From assembly GCF_034627025.1 (NCBI RefSeq), contig NZ_CP141048.1, positions 4,540,001-4,604,000 on the forward strand: a stretch of DNA of 64,000 nt, written 5' to 3'. A model generated the notes under the pieces. That model did not search any database. It was not told where the DNA came from and worked only from the letters and a program-made list of their open reading frames with translations. Below are positions 1 through 9,009 of the stretch, piece after piece. Numbering within the stretch: position 1 is the first letter of the stretch; every line of letters begins with the position of its first letter. The position numbers and the translations under genes were made by a program. The DNA is from Microvirga lotononidis. GTDB taxonomy: Bacteria > Pseudomonadota > Alphaproteobacteria > Rhizobiales > Beijerinckiaceae.

Positions 1-114
1 AATCCTGCGGCGGCGACAGAGCATGTCTGGGAAGAGTCTATGAGGAACGCGTATTGCAGCTGAGGGGCGGGTTCGAGGCCCTCGCGAAGCGGGGTCCCTT
101 CTGATCGCACCAAC

Positions 115-240
115 AAAAAGCCCCGCACGGAGGCGGGGTCTTGCGCAACAACGCAGGAGTCGAGCAAACGCGATAAGCGATTGCCGAGAGCGCTGTGGCA
201 CTGGGGGCGCCGTGGGGCGCTCTCAAGACAGCTCATACCC
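115..240 (-). ncRNA. possible small RNA ending in an intrinsic terminator
   Basis: On the minus strand a perfect 6-bp hairpin (CCCCGC/GCGGGG, 121-138) is followed by CTTTTTG, the form of an intrinsic terminator. No minus-strand protein gene lies upstream of it. The sequence read into the terminator (about 240 to 140) contains complementary arms GAGAGCG and CGCTCTC, and a TATAAC-like -10 lies near 250-256. A short structured transcript is therefore possible. No known RNA family was recognised, and the 5' end is a guess. Confidence 0.25.
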
Positions 241-399
241 CTTCCTGGCGTTATAACCTACATATCTTCGCGGAAATGGTTAAGCTTCCGTCTCACTCAT
301 GGGAGGGATCCGCGATGAAGTGTCTTGGCACACGCCTGCCCCGCCGTGAAAATGCCACCTTGGCCGCACTTCCTTAACGTCAACCACACGGGACGAAAC

Positions 400-615
400 A
401 TGCGCGCCATCCTCGCACTGCTTTGCCTCTTCTCGGGCCTGCCGGACGACACACCGGCGGAAGGTTTCGACGCGACCCAAGAGAAGACCGAGAGGTATCG
501 GGCGTTCCTGTCCGAGCTTGCCTCCTGGGACACGTCACCCAGCATCGAAACAGCGACCGACCTGCCCGAAGGTTTGAAGCAAGCCGTCGAAGCCTGGACC
601 GGCTCACGCCAATAA
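400..615 (+). CDS. small hypothetical protein, possible signal peptide
   Basis: This 71-residue frame begins at the ATG at 400, preceded by GGGACG about six bases upstream. Its N-terminus (MRAILALLCLFSG) is short and hydrophobic, like a weak signal peptide. The remainder is acidic and helical-looking, ending in KQAVEAWTGSRQ. The product was not recognised. It sits alone between a possible small RNA and tRNA-Pro. The frame also extends upstream to an ATG at 325, but that part reads like noise. It may be a real small exported protein or a chance open frame, and only conservation would decide. Confidence 0.3.
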   Translation: MRAILALLCLFSGLPDDTPAEGFDATQEKTERYRAFLSELASWDTSPSIETATDLPEGLKQAVEAWTGSRQ

Positions 616-759
616 CTGTCCCGCCGGTCCCAAGTCTCCACAGAAGGTGCGAGATGTTCCTTACGGTTGTTCGCCGACCGCGACTTTCCACGCCGCATGC
701 GATTTCAGGGGTTGCGCCAGAGGCCGTTAAAAGTTAGATCAACCAAGCCTTTCGGCAGT

Positions 760-837
760 CGGAGCGTAGCGCAGCCCGGTTAGCGCACTAGTCTGGGGGA
801 CTAGGGGTCGGAGGTTCAAATCCTCTCGCTCCGACCA
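760..837 (+). tRNA. tRNA-Pro(GGG)
   Basis: A cloverleaf can be drawn by eye. The acceptor CGGAGCG (760-766) pairs with CGCTCCG (827-833). The anticodon stem CTAGT/ACTAG encloses the loop CTGGGGG, giving anticodon GGG, and the T arm is GGAGG-TTCAAAT-CCTCT. The discriminator A and an encoded CCA end the gene at 837. An intrinsic terminator follows 28 bases later. Confidence 0.95.
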
Positions 838-865
838 TTTATTTCTTGAAGCTCGAAAGTTGTCC

Positions 866-890
866 AAGCCGGCCGCAAGGCCGGCTTTTT
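866..890 (+). terminator. intrinsic terminator after tRNA-Pro
   Basis: A 7-bp GC-rich stem (GCCGGCC/GGCCGGC, 868-874 and 879-885) with a GCAA tetraloop is followed by TTTTT. It lies just downstream of tRNA-Pro on the same strand, so it should end that transcript. Confidence 0.85.
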
Positions 891-949
891 GCTGTCGAAC
901 CTCCATTCCGGACAGCGGGCCTAGCATCGATCCCCGGCGGGTAGACCGA

Positions 950-1100
950 ACGAAAAACCCGCCTCAGCCGAGGCTGAAGCGGGTGAGTCTCAGGAGCAAT
1001 CCTTGGAGGGATCACATCCAAACTCGATCCGGACCGGAATGTTTCATCGGCCGGGGTGCGGCGTTCCGGCCCATCGCGCGGGCCCGTGTTTTTCGGTCCT
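950..1100 (-). ncRNA. possible small RNA with terminator at 957-984
   Basis: A 12-bp interrupted stem (ACCCGC + TCAGCC with their complements, 957-984) is followed on the minus strand by TTTTTCG, typical of an intrinsic terminator. No minus-strand gene lies upstream before the HU/tRNA-Val unit. The upstream minus-strand sequence contains an unpaired-looking CCCTCC, which resembles the anti-Shine-Dalgarno loops of some alphaproteobacterial trans-acting RNAs. The 5' end is unknown, and this is an inference from the terminator alone. The rest of the 838-1171 gap holds the tRNA-Pro terminator and the upstream region of the DUF1003 gene. Confidence 0.3.
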
Positions 1101-1171
1101 ACGGGAAGCCGAACTTCTTCGAAGCAACAGTCGTTCATATCCAGCCGCGGGCGGGAACGAAGGATCTTGCC

Positions 1172-1753
1172 GTGAAGGAAACCGAGTCCGTGTACAAAAT
1201 GGAGGAGGAGCGCGTGAGCCCGAGCACTCCTCCCATCGAGCCCAGCGTCCTGGCGTCGGTTCTTGAGCGCAATATCGACGCCTTGCGCCACAAGCGGCGG
1301 GAGGAGGAGCGGAAGGCGAGTCTTCAGGATCGCATCGCGGAAGTCATCACCCGCTTCTCGGGCAGCATGGCTTTCGTCTATGTGCACCTGCTGCTCGTGG
1401 CGGGCTGGGTCGCGGTCAATCTCGGGCTCATTCCGGGGGGGCCGGTCTTCGATCCGACATTCGTCATCCTCGCGACCTTTGCCTCCGTCGAGGCGATCTT
1501 CCTCTCGACCTTCGTGCTGATCAGCCAGAATCGCGCCGCAGCGGAGGCCGACAGGCGCGCGGAGCTGGATCTCCAGACAAACCTGCTATCGGAACACGAG
1601 ATTACGCGCCTGCTGACCCTGACCCGCGCCATTGCCGCACATCTGGGCATCAGGGAAGCAAACGATCCGGACCTGGAGGAATTGGAGCGACACGTCGCGC
1701 CTGAGAAAGTGCTCGACAGGCTGACGGACGGCGAAAGTCGCCGCTCGCCTTGA
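1172..1753 (+). CDS. DUF1003 family membrane protein
   Basis: This 193-residue protein has a charged N-terminal segment (ERNIDALRHKRREEE), then two hydrophobic segments around residues 65-115 (MAFVYVHLLLVAGWVAVNLG and TFVILATFASVEAIFLSTFVL) and a SQNRAAAEADRRAELDLQTN stretch. That order is characteristic of DUF1003 proteins, whose function is unknown. The tail is helical and acidic. I chose the GTG at 1172 because GAAGGA lies seven bases upstream; the ATG at 1199 has no comparable site. It appears to be a single-gene unit ending just before the convergent tRNA-Val gene. Membrane location is inferred from the hydrophobic pair. Confidence 0.8.
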   Translation: MKETESVYKMEEERVSPSTPPIEPSVLASVLERNIDALRHKRREEERKASLQDRIAEVITRFSGSMAFVYVHLLLVAGWVAVNLGLIPGGPVFDPTFVILATFASVEAIFLSTFVLISQNRAAAEADRRAELDLQTNLLSEHEITRLLTLTRAIAAHLGIREANDPDLEELERHVAPEKVLDRLTDGESRRSP

Positions 1754-1788
1754 AGGCGCGGGGATCGCGGCTCGGGATCTCGGAGAAA

Positions 1789-1864
1789 TGGTGGGCGGTG
1801 AGGGACTCGAACCCCCGACCTGCGGTGTGTAAAACCGAAGCTCTACCAACTGAGCTAACCGCCC
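1789..1864 (-). tRNA. tRNA-Val(UAC)
   Basis: The reverse complement starts GGGCGGT and ends ACCGCCC-A-CCA, so the CCA is encoded. The D arm is GCTC-AGTTGGTA-GAGC, the T arm is GGGGGTTCGAGTCCCTC, and the anticodon loop TTTACAC gives UAC. The first pair of the anticodon stem (T27/C43) is mismatched, but the other four pairs hold. It lies directly downstream of hupB on the same strand, behind hupB's terminator. Confidence 0.93.
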
Positions 1865-1878
1865 GATGGACCTGACAT

Positions 1879-1921
1879 AAAAAGAGAAGGCCAACAACGC
1901 AAGCGTCGTCGGCCCTCTTTA
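1879..1921 (-). terminator. intrinsic terminator of hupB
   Basis: Read on the minus strand, AAAGAGGGCC and GGCCTTCTCTTTTT flank a second stem (GACGACGC/GCGTTGTT), making a long hairpin with a T-rich end. It sits 26 bases past the hupB stop and before tRNA-Val. Confidence 0.8.
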
Positions 1922-1946
1922 GCAGGGAAGTTCGCCAGGACAGCGA

Positions 1947-2225
1947 TTACTTCGCGTTGACGGCATCCTTCAGGCCCGCGCCGGCGCGGAACTTCGGGGT
2001 CTTGGAAGCGGGAACCTTGACCTTCTCGCCGGTGCGCGGATTGCGCGCCTCGCCGGCAGCGCGGTTGGTCACAACGAACGTGCCGAAACCGACGATCTTG
2101 ACCTCATCGCCCTTCTTCAGAGCGCCAGTGATCGCCTCGATGGCGGCGTCGATCGCGTCACCAGCCTGGCCACGCGAAAGGCCCACCTTGTCGGCGACGG
2201 CCGCAACGAGCTCGCCTTTATTCAT
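1947..2225 (-). CDS. hupB: DNA-binding protein HU
   Basis: This 92-residue histone-like protein of the HU/IHF family bends and compacts chromosomal DNA, normally as a dimer. The N-terminal helical half starts MNKGELVAAVADK. The central GFGTFVVTNRAAGEARNPRTG segment carries the family signature and the DNA-gripping arm with its conserved RNP turn. Length is normal for HU. GGAGG lies seven to eight bases upstream of the ATG at 2225. It is the last gene of the minus-strand tig-clpP-clpX-lon-hupB group, but terminators on both sides suggest its own transcript. HU rather than IHF is inferred from sequence and from its place behind lon. Confidence 0.95.
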   Translation of the reverse strand: MNKGELVAAVADKVGLSRGQAGDAIDAAIEAITGALKKGDEVKIVGFGTFVVTNRAAGEARNPRTGEKVKVPASKTPKFRAGAGLKDAVNAK

Positions 2226-2361
2226 AGTCCTATCCTCCAGTGATCACGGCAGTCGCAAAGGAAATGGTCCACCGTTTCAGGGACAACCCGTTTGGCGCAA
2301 AGCTTGTCCGTACGCAAGTCCCGAAGTGGCTGAAATCAGGCATTTATTTGCAGTTTTCATC

Positions 2362-2402
2362 AAAAAAGAGGCCCCTGGACCGGGGTCCAGGGGCCTCTTT
2401 CG
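2362..2402 (-). terminator. intrinsic terminator of lon
   Basis: A near-perfect stem (GAGGCCCCTGGACC with its complement) is flanked by A and T tracts, so it could act in both directions. It lies 20 bases past the lon stop codon and in front of hupB. The minus-strand copy ends TCTTTTTTG. Confidence 0.9.
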
Positions 2403-2421
2403 TTACGGAAGGAACGCGGCT

Positions 2422-4848
2422 TTAGTGAGCGATCACCCCGGCCGAATCGTCCTCGACGCCACGCTTGTGAGCCTTGAGCTCCGCGGCCTCATCCCACTCG
2501 ATCCGCTCCGGCATGCGCACGAGGGCGTGCTGGAGGACCTGATCCATCATGGAGACCGGCACGATTTCGAGGCCGTTCTTCACGCTGGCCGGGATATCCG
2601 CCAGATCCTTGGCGTTCTCCTCGGGGATCAGCACCTTCTTGATGCCGCCGCGCAGGGCTGCCAGGAGCTTCTCCTTGAGGCCGCCGATGGGCAGCACCCT
2701 GCCCCGCAGCGTCACCTCGCCCGTCATGGCGATATCGCGGCGAACCGGGATAGCCGTGATGACGGAGACGATGGCGGTCGCCATGGCGATACCGGCGGAC
2801 GGGCCGTCCTTGGGCGTCGCGCCTTCCGGCACGTGCACGTGGATGTCCCGGCGGTCGAACAGGGGCGGCTCGACGCCGAAATCGAGAGCGCGGGAGCGGA
2901 CATAGGATGCCGCCGCCGAGATCGATTCCTTCATGACGTCACGCAGGTTGCCCGTGACGGTCATCTTGCCCTTGCCCGGCATCATGATGCCTTCGATGGT
3001 GAGCAGCTCGCCGCCGACCTCGGTCCAGGCCAGACCCGTGACGGCCCCGACCATGTCCTCCGTCTCGGCCTCGCCGTAGCGATAGCGCGGCGGCCCGAGG
3101 AACTCGGGCAGGTTGTCCGTCGTGACCTCGACCGTCTTGACCTTGGAGATCAGGATCTCCTTCACGGCCTTGCGGACGAGGTTGGCGATCTCGCGCTCCA
3201 GGTTACGCACGCCCGCCTCGCGGGTGTAGCGGCGGATCAGCATGAGCAGAGCCTCATCGCCGATCTTCCACTCCTTCTCCGCCAGGCCGTGCTTCTGCAT
3301 AGCCGAGGGGATCAGGTGAGTGCGGGCGATCTCGGCCTTTTCCTCTTCCGTGTAACCCGCGATGCGGATCACTTCCATACGGTCGAGGAGCGGAGCCGGG
3401 ATGTTGAGCGTGTTGGCCGTCGTCACGAACATTACGTTAGATAGGTCGTAATCGACTTCCAGGTAATGGTCGTTGAAGGTCGAGTTCTGCTCAGGATCCA
3501 GGACCTCGAGCAGGGCCGCCGACGGGTCGCCGCGGAAGTCCATTCCCATCTTGTCGATCTCGTCGAGCAGGATGAGCGGGTTGGATGTCTTGGCCTTCCT
3601 CATCGACTGGATGATCTTGCCGGGCATCGAGCCGATATAGGTCCGACGGTGGCCACGGATCTCCGACTCGTCCCGGACGCCGCCGAGCGACATGCGGACG
3701 AACTCGCGGCCGGTAGCCTTGGCGATCGACTTGCCGAGCGAGGTCTTACCCACACCCGGAGGACCGACGAGGCACAGGATCGGGCCCGTGAGCTTGTTGG
3801 CGCGCTGCTGCACGGCCAGGTACTCGACGATGCGCTCCTTGACCTTGTCGAGGCCGTAATGATCCGCGTCGAGCAGATCCTGGGCCGCCTTGAGGTCCTT
3901 CTTCATCTTCGAACGGCGGTTCCACGGAATGCCGAGCAACCAGTCGAGATAGTTGCGCACGACGGTCGCTTCCGCCGACATGGGCGACATCTGGCGCAGC
4001 TTCTTCAGCTCGCCCATCGCCTTCTCGCGGGCTTCCTTCGTGAACTTGGTCTTCTCGATCTTCTCCTCGAGCTCGGCCAGCTCGTCGCGACCTTCATCGT
4101 CGCCGAGCTCCTTCTGGATCGCCTTCATCTGCTCGTTGAGGTAGTACTCGCGCTGCGTCTTCTCCATCTGACGCTTCACGCGGGTGCGAATCCGCTTCTC
4201 GACCTGGAGGACGGAAATCTCGCTCTCCATCATGCCGAGCACCTTCTCCAGGCGCTGGGCGACGGTCGGCGTCTCCAGGATCGCCTGCTTGTCGGCGATC
4301 TTGATGGCCAGATGCGAAGCGATGGTGTCGGCGAGCTTCGCGGGCTCGTCGATCTGGGTCACGGCGGTCACGACCTCCGGCGACACCTTCTTGTTCAGCT
4401 TCACATAGTTCTCGAACTCGGACACGACGGAGCGGGCGAGAGCCTCGGCCTCCACCTGATCGCCGAGGGAATCCGGAAGCGCCTCGGCTTCGGCCTCGTA
4501 GTATTCGTCCGTGCGGGTATAGGCCTTCACCTGAGCCCGGCTCGCGCCTTCGACCAGCACCTTCACGGTACCGTCGGGCAGCTTCAGCAGTTGCAGGACG
4601 TTGGCCAGGGTCCCGACCTTGTAGATCGCTTCAGTGGACGGATCGTCGTCCGTCGCATCGATCTGGGTGGCCAGAAGAATGTGACGGTCCCCCTTGACCA
4701 CTTCCTCAAGCGCTCGGATCGACTTCTCACGGCCGACGAAGAGCGGCACGATCATGTGTGGGAAGACAACAATGTCGCGCAGAGGCAGAACCGCATAGGT
4801 TCCGGTCGAGCCTGGAACGACAGGCTGACGTGGCTTCGATTGTGTCAT
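2422..4848 (-). CDS. lon: ATP-dependent protease Lon
   Basis: Lon (808 residues) is a cytosolic hexameric AAA+ serine protease that degrades misfolded and regulatory proteins. The N-terminal substrate-binding LAN domain ([20 protein letters not shown]) is followed by a long coiled region. The AAA+ module has Walker A GPPGVGKT near residue 364 and Walker B ILLDEIDK. The C-terminal protease domain has the catalytic serine in PKDGPSAG (about residue 685) and the catalytic lysine in [10 protein letters not shown] (about 725). Length fits bacterial Lon. It follows clpX with a 230-bp gap that contains a heat-shock-type promoter, so it can be expressed separately from tig-clpP-clpX. Confidence 0.98.
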   Translation of the reverse strand: MTQSKPRQPVVPGSTGTYAVLPLRDIVVFPHMIVPLFVGREKSIRALEEVVKGDRHILLATQIDATDDDPSTEAIYKVGTLANVLQLLKLPDGTVKVLVEGASRAQVKAYTRTDEYYEAEAEALPDSLGDQVEAEALARSVVSEFENYVKLNKKVSPEVVTAVTQIDEPAKLADTIASHLAIKIADKQAILETPTVAQRLEKVLGMMESEISVLQVEKRIRTRVKRQMEKTQREYYLNEQMKAIQKELGDDEGRDELAELEEKIEKTKFTKEAREKAMGELKKLRQMSPMSAEATVVRNYLDWLLGIPWNRRSKMKKDLKAAQDLLDADHYGLDKVKERIVEYLAVQQRANKLTGPILCLVGPPGVGKTSLGKSIAKATGREFVRMSLGGVRDESEIRGHRRTYIGSMPGKIIQSMRKAKTSNPLILLDEIDKMGMDFRGDPSAALLEVLDPEQNSTFNDHYLEVDYDLSNVMFVTTANTLNIPAPLLDRMEVIRIAGYTEEEKAEIARTHLIPSAMQKHGLAEKEWKIGDEALLMLIRRYTREAGVRNLEREIANLVRKAVKEILISKVKTVEVTTDNLPEFLGPPRYRYGEAETEDMVGAVTGLAWTEVGGELLTIEGIMMPGKGKMTVTGNLRDVMKESISAAASYVRSRALDFGVEPPLFDRRDIHVHVPEGATPKDGPSAGIAMATAIVSVITAIPVRRDIAMTGEVTLRGRVLPIGGLKEKLLAALRGGIKKVLIPEENAKDLADIPASVKNGLEIVPVSMMDQVLQHALVRMPERIEWDEAAELKAHKRGVEDDSAGVIAH

Positions 4849-5000
4849 GGAACGGTATCCTTTTGACTGCGTCCGACGATCCCCTCGGATGAGCTGGAAG
4901 CCAGACGGATAACCGGAATGCTCAGGCTTTTGTTATGGGCTGCATCCGGTACGCCGGGCTCTCCCTCGAACGATGAGCGGACAGCACCGACGCAAGAGAC

Positions 5001-5030
5001 AATGTGGCGTTGCGGGACCTGGGTTTCAAG
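5001..5030 (-). promoter_or_regulatory. probable sigma-32 (RpoH) promoter of lon
   Basis: On the minus strand, CTTGAAA (5030-5024) and CCACATT (5007-5001) are separated by 16 bases, close to the RpoH consensus CTTGAAA and CCCCAT. It lies about 150 bases upstream of the lon start. Heat-shock control of lon is well established in other bacteria; the site here is recognised by eye only. Confidence 0.5.
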
Positions 5031-5077
5031 GAGATCGCCCGCAACGCTTCTGTTCATCGAAGGATCCCCGACGGCCC

Positions 5078-6346
5078 TTAAGCGCTGGCGCTTGCGGCCT
5101 GCTCGTTGCGCTCGCCGTGAATGAAGAGCGGCTTGGCCTTGCCCTCCACGACCTCGGGCCCGATCACCACCTGCTCGACGGAATCCAGCCCCGGGAGATC
5201 GTACATGGTCTCCAAAAGGATTCCTTCCATGATGGAGCGCAGGCCGCGGGCGCCCGTCTTCCGCTCGATCGCCTTGCGGGCGATCATGGACAGGGCCTCG
5301 TCCTGGAAGGTCAGGCTCACGTTCTCCATCTCGAAGAGACGCTGGTACTGCTTAACCAGGGCGTTCTTGGGCTCCTGGAGGATCTTCTTGAGGGCTTCCT
5401 CGTCCAGATCCTCGAGGGTCGCCAGAACCGGCAGACGACCGACGAATTCGGGGATGAGGCCGAATTTCAACAGGTCCTCAGGCTCGACGGACCGGAAGAT
5501 CTCGCCCGTCCGGCGGTCGTCGGGAGCCTGGACGGTCGCACCGAAACCGATCGAAGTCCCCTTGCCGCGGCCGGAAATGATCCGCTCCAGCCCGGCGAAG
5601 GCGCCGCCGCAGATGAACAGGATGTTCGTGGTGTCGACCTGCAGGAACTCCTGCTGAGGGTGCTTGCGGCCGCCCTGGGGAGGCACGGAGGCCACGGTGC
5701 CTTCCATGATCTTCAGGAGCGCCTGCTGCACGCCCTCGCCCGACACGTCGCGGGTTATCGAAGGGTTGTCCGACTTGCGGGAGATCTTGTCGATCTCGTC
5801 GATATAGACGATGCCGCGCTGGGCCCGCTCGACATTGTAATCGGAGGCCTGGAGCAGCTTGAGGATGATGTTCTCCACGTCCTCGCCGACATAGCCCGCC
5901 TCGGTCAGGGTCGTCGCGTCCGCCATGGTGAACGGCACGTCCAGGATTCGGGCCAGGGTCTGCGCAAGCAGGGTCTTGCCCGAGCCGGTAGGCCCGATCA
6001 GCAGGATGTTGGACTTGGCGAGTTCCACGTCGTTGTGCTTCGTCGCGTGGGCTAGGCGCTTGTAATGGTTATGGACCGCTACCGAGAGCACCTTCTTGGC
6101 GTGCTCCTGGCCGATCACGTAGTCATCCAGAACGCGGCTGATTTCCTTGGGGGTCGGCACCCCGTCACGGGACTTCACGAGGGACGATTTCGACTCCTCG
6201 CGGATGATGTCCATGCACAGCTCGACGCATTCATCGCAGATGAAAACCGTCGGGCCAGCGATCAGCTTGCGAACCTCATGCTGGCTCTTGCCGCAGAAGG
6301 AGCAGTACAGCGTACTCTTGGAGTCGTTGCCGCCAGCCTTGGTCAT
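5078..6346 (-). CDS. clpX: ATP-dependent Clp protease ATP-binding subunit ClpX
   Basis: ClpX (422 residues) is the AAA+ unfoldase that recognises tagged proteins and feeds them into ClpP. The N-terminal zinc-binding domain has Cys15, Cys18, Cys37 and Cys40 (CSFC...CDEC). The AAA+ domain has Walker A GPTGSGKT, the pore loop GYVG, Walker [10 protein letters not shown] and the ClpP-contacting IGF loop (IGFGA). I start at the ATG at 6346 because GGAGA lies seven bases upstream and the family begins M-x-K-A-G-G-N-D; a GTG two codons earlier is also open. It lies behind clpP, separated by a terminator-like hairpin, so some independent transcription is likely. Confidence 0.98.
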   Translation of the reverse strand: MTKAGGNDSKSTLYCSFCGKSQHEVRKLIAGPTVFICDECVELCMDIIREESKSSLVKSRDGVPTPKEISRVLDDYVIGQEHAKKVLSVAVHNHYKRLAHATKHNDVELAKSNILLIGPTGSGKTLLAQTLARILDVPFTMADATTLTEAGYVGEDVENIILKLLQASDYNVERAQRGIVYIDEIDKISRKSDNPSITRDVSGEGVQQALLKIMEGTVASVPPQGGRKHPQQEFLQVDTTNILFICGGAFAGLERIISGRGKGTSIGFGATVQAPDDRRTGEIFRSVEPEDLLKFGLIPEFVGRLPVLATLEDLDEEALKKILQEPKNALVKQYQRLFEMENVSLTFQDEALSMIARKAIERKTGARGLRSIMEGILLETMYDLPGLDSVEQVVIGPEVVEGKAKPLFIHGERNEQAASASA

Positions 6347-6519
6347 TATCACATCTCCAATCCGTGCCGGGACAGCCCCTGCCGACCCAACACTCCTAGG
6401 TTATAGGCGACGAAACTAACAAAATGTTCCGTCGCTAAGAATTGAACGCCCAAATCGCCATGCTCCCGAATCCATATGCAATCATGCGGAGGCCGCCTGA
6501 TCAATAGAAACGAGATTAC

Positions 6520-6558
6520 TCGGCAAAAAGACGCACCCGGGGAATTTTGTCCCCAGGT
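6520..6558 (-). terminator. terminator-like hairpin between clpP and clpX
   Basis: A 9-bp stem (ACCTGGGGA with TCCCCGGGT, one T-G pair; 6535-6558) is followed on the minus strand by GCGTCTTTTTG. It sits nine bases after the clpP stop. The 220-bp gap to clpX is long enough to hold a separate clpX promoter. Confidence 0.65.
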
Positions 6559-6566
6559 TTTAAGGG

Positions 6567-7199
6567 TTAAGCCGGGGTGGCGGCCGGCTCGGGACGCTTC
6601 TCGATCACCTGGTCGATGAGGCCGAACTCCTGGGCCGCCTGGGCAGTCATGAAGTTGTCCCGCTCGAGGGCCCGCTCGATCTCTTCGTAGTTCCGGCCGG
6701 TATGGCCGACATAGATCTCGTTCAGGCGGCGCTTGAGGGCCTCGCTCTCGCGGGCGTGGATCATGATGTCCGTGACCTGGCCCTGGTAGCCGCCGGAGGG
6801 CTGGTGGACCATGATGCGGGCGTTCGGGAGGGCGAAGCGCATGCCCTTCTCGCCGGCCGTCAGCAGGAGGGAGCCCATGGAGGCCGCCTGGCCGACGCAG
6901 AGGGTCGAGACGGGGCAGCGGATGAACTGCATCGTGTCGTAGATCGACAAGCCCGAGGTCACGACGCCGCCGGGCGAATTGATGTAGAAGGAGATTTCCT
7001 TCTTGGGGTTCTCGGCCTCGAGGAACAGAAGCTGTGCCACGATCAGCGAGGCCGAGTAATCTTCAACCGGACCCGTGAGGAAGATAATCCGTTCGCGCAG
7101 AAGGCGCGAATAGATGTCGAATGCGCGCTCGCCGCGGTTCGACTGCTCAACCACCATCGGGACGAGCGTATTGTTAAAGAGCGCTACCGGATCTCTCAT
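6567..7199 (-). CDS. clpP: ATP-dependent Clp protease proteolytic subunit ClpP
   Basis: ClpP (210 residues) is the serine peptidase that forms the double-ring chamber for ClpX or ClpA. The catalytic triad is visible as Ser107 in GQAASMGS, His132 in MVHQPSGG and Asp181 in ERDNFMT. The start at 7199 gives [19 protein letters not shown], the usual alphaproteobacterial N-terminus with a short propeptide. The open frame runs 15 codons further upstream, but that part is not family-like. Only about 75 bases separate it from the tig stop, so tig and clpP are probably co-transcribed. Confidence 0.97.
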   Translation of the reverse strand: MRDPVALFNNTLVPMVVEQSNRGERAFDIYSRLLRERIIFLTGPVEDYSASLIVAQLLFLEAENPKKEISFYINSPGGVVTSGLSIYDTMQFIRCPVSTLCVGQAASMGSLLLTAGEKGMRFALPNARIMVHQPSGGYQGQVTDIMIHARESEALKRRLNEIYVGHTGRNYEEIERALERDNFMTAQAAQEFGLIDQVIEKRPEPAATPA

Positions 7200-7275
7200 T
7201 GTCTCACTGCTCCAATTCGGCCGCGCGAATGCGCGGCCGTGCATTTCAGCAAGCAGCGAGACGCTTAAGAGAGCG

Positions 7276-8643
7276 TTACTCGCCCTTGCCGGCTTTCTCT
7301 CCGCCCTCGTCCTCGTCGTTGAAGAGGGCGTCCTTGGAGACGGTCTCCTCGTTGACCTTCACCTGGGACAGGATCTGGTCGACGACCTTCTCCTCGAACA
7401 GAGGAGCCCGGATTTCAGCGAGGGCCTGCGGGTTCTTCTGGTAGAACTCCCAAACCTGCCGCTCCTGGCCGGGATACTGGCGGACCCGCTCGATGAGGGC
7501 CTGAGTCACCTCGTCGTCGGAAATCTTGATATCGGACTTCTCACCGATCTGCGCAAGGACCAAGCCGAGGCGAACACGACGCTCGGCGATCTTGCGGTAC
7601 TCGGCCTTGGCCTCGTCTTCCGTGGTGCTCTCGTCCTCGAAGGTCCGGTTGTTCGACTTCATGTCGCCGACGACCTGCGCCCACACGGCCGAGAACTCCT
7701 GCTCGACCAGGGTCGGAGGCAGCTCGAAGCTGTACTTGGAGTCGAGAGAATCGAGGAGATCCTTCTTCACCTTGCGGCGGGACTGGGCGTCGAAGTCGCG
7801 CTTGATGGCGTCGCGGATCGCGTCCTTGAGCTTGTCCAGGGATTCCATGCCGAAGCCCTTGGCCATCTCGTCGTCGATCTTCAGCTCGCCGGGAGCCTCG
7901 ACTTCCTTCACGGTCACATCGAACTCGGCCTCCTTGCCGGCCAGATGGGCCGCCATGTAGTTCACCGGGAAGGTGACCTTCACGAGCTTGGTGTCGCCGG
8001 CCTTCAGGCCGAGGAGCTGATCCTCGAAGCCGGGAATGAAGGTGTTCGAGCCGAGTTCGACCCGGATGTCCTCACCCTTGCCACCCTCGAACTCCGTGCC
8101 GTCGATACGGCCCACGAAATCCACCACGACCCGGTCGCCATCGGCCGCAGCGCCTTCCTTCGTCTCGAAGGAGCGGTTCTGCTTGGCCATGCGCTCGAGC
8201 GATTCGTTGATCTCGGCATCGGTGACCTCGGCCACCGGCTTCGTGACCGACACGTCGGACAGGTCGGCCAGCTCGAAGACCGGCAGCACCTCGAGGGCCA
8301 CGGTGAACGCCAGGTCGCCCTTGGCTTCCATGGCCTTCTCGACCTCTTCCTGGCTCTCGGGGAACTGGATCTGTGGCTCGTTGGCGAGCTTCAGGTCGTT
8401 GTCCTCGACGATCTTGCGGTTGGCCTCGTTGACGGCGTTCTGAAGCACGTCGGCCATGACGGAACGGCCGTAGACCCGACGCAGATGTCCCACCGGCACC
8501 TTACCGGGACGGAAGCCCTTGATCTGCACGCGATCCTTGAGGGTCGTCAATTCGCTGTTCAGGCGCTCTTCCAACTCGGTGGCCGGGAGCACGACCTTGA
8601 ACTCTCGCTTCAAGCCTTGGGACAGTGTTTCCGTCACCTGCAT
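7276..8643 (-). CDS. tig: trigger factor (ribosome-associated chaperone)
   Basis: Trigger factor (455 residues) binds nascent chains at the ribosome exit tunnel and has peptidyl-prolyl isomerase activity. The N-terminal domain carries the ribosome-docking signature GFRPGKVP. The middle FKBP-type domain is [20 protein letters not shown] through [14 protein letters not shown]. The long helical C-terminal domain completes the chaperone cradle and ends in an acidic tail. I start at the ATG at 8643 ([11 protein letters not shown]), which matches the family and has GAAGG upstream; a further ATG at 8661 lacks a site. It heads the tig-clpP unit. Confidence 0.97.
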   Translation of the reverse strand: MQVTETLSQGLKREFKVVLPATELEERLNSELTTLKDRVQIKGFRPGKVPVGHLRRVYGRSVMADVLQNAVNEANRKIVEDNDLKLANEPQIQFPESQEEVEKAMEAKGDLAFTVALEVLPVFELADLSDVSVTKPVAEVTDAEINESLERMAKQNRSFETKEGAAADGDRVVVDFVGRIDGTEFEGGKGEDIRVELGSNTFIPGFEDQLLGLKAGDTKLVKVTFPVNYMAAHLAGKEAEFDVTVKEVEAPGELKIDDEMAKGFGMESLDKLKDAIRDAIKRDFDAQSRRKVKKDLLDSLDSKYSFELPPTLVEQEFSAVWAQVVGDMKSNNRTFEDESTTEDEAKAEYRKIAERRVRLGLVLAQIGEKSDIKISDDEVTQALIERVRQYPGQERQVWEFYQKNPQALAEIRAPLFEEKVVDQILSQVKVNEETVSKDALFNDEDEGGEKAGKGE

Positions 8644-8753
8644 GGTTCTGTTCGCCTTCATTCACTCGAAAATTTCTGTCAGGCTCCGGCCGATGCGGCA
8701 TCCGCCGTCAACCAGGCCACTCGGAGCCTCCGGATTACCAACCCTGACGGGAT

Positions 8754-8838
8754 TGGTGCGGGCGGAGGGACTCGAACCCCCACAACTTTCGTCGCTGGAA
8801 CCTAAATCCAGTGCGTCTACCAATTCCGCCACGCCCGC
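8754..8838 (-). tRNA. tRNA-Leu(UAG)
   Basis: The reverse complement runs GCGGGCG...CGCCCGC-A-CCA, with CCA encoded. The anticodon stem CTGGA/TCCAG holds the loop TTTAGGT, giving anticodon UAG. The variable arm is long, as in class II tRNAs (85 nt in all). It lies about 110 bases upstream of tig on the same strand. Confidence 0.95.
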
Positions 8839-9009
8839 GCGGGAGCGGCGCGCGAGGCGCACCCCTCTTCCGGGACGCGGCTCTATAGCACGGTTAAAAG
8901 ACAGTGCATCAAAAAAGTTCGTGTACGGCCGGATAGCAACCAAACTTGGCCGTTCACGTTCAAGATTGTATCTCCGTTTCAATAGTTTCAGCTCAAGGCA
9001 GCCTCACCC

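Noticed and set aside
839..1387. Minus-strand 182-codon open frame covering tRNA-Pro downstream region and the DUF1003 gene start
   Set aside because: It is antisense to a gene with clear family features, starts without a ribosome site and has no recognisable domain.
1957..3444. Plus-strand 495-codon open frame antisense to hupB and lon
   Set aside because: It crosses two certain minus-strand genes; long antisense frames are expected in GC-rich coding DNA. The same applies to similar frames opposite clpX, tig, glnA, rne and nrdJ.
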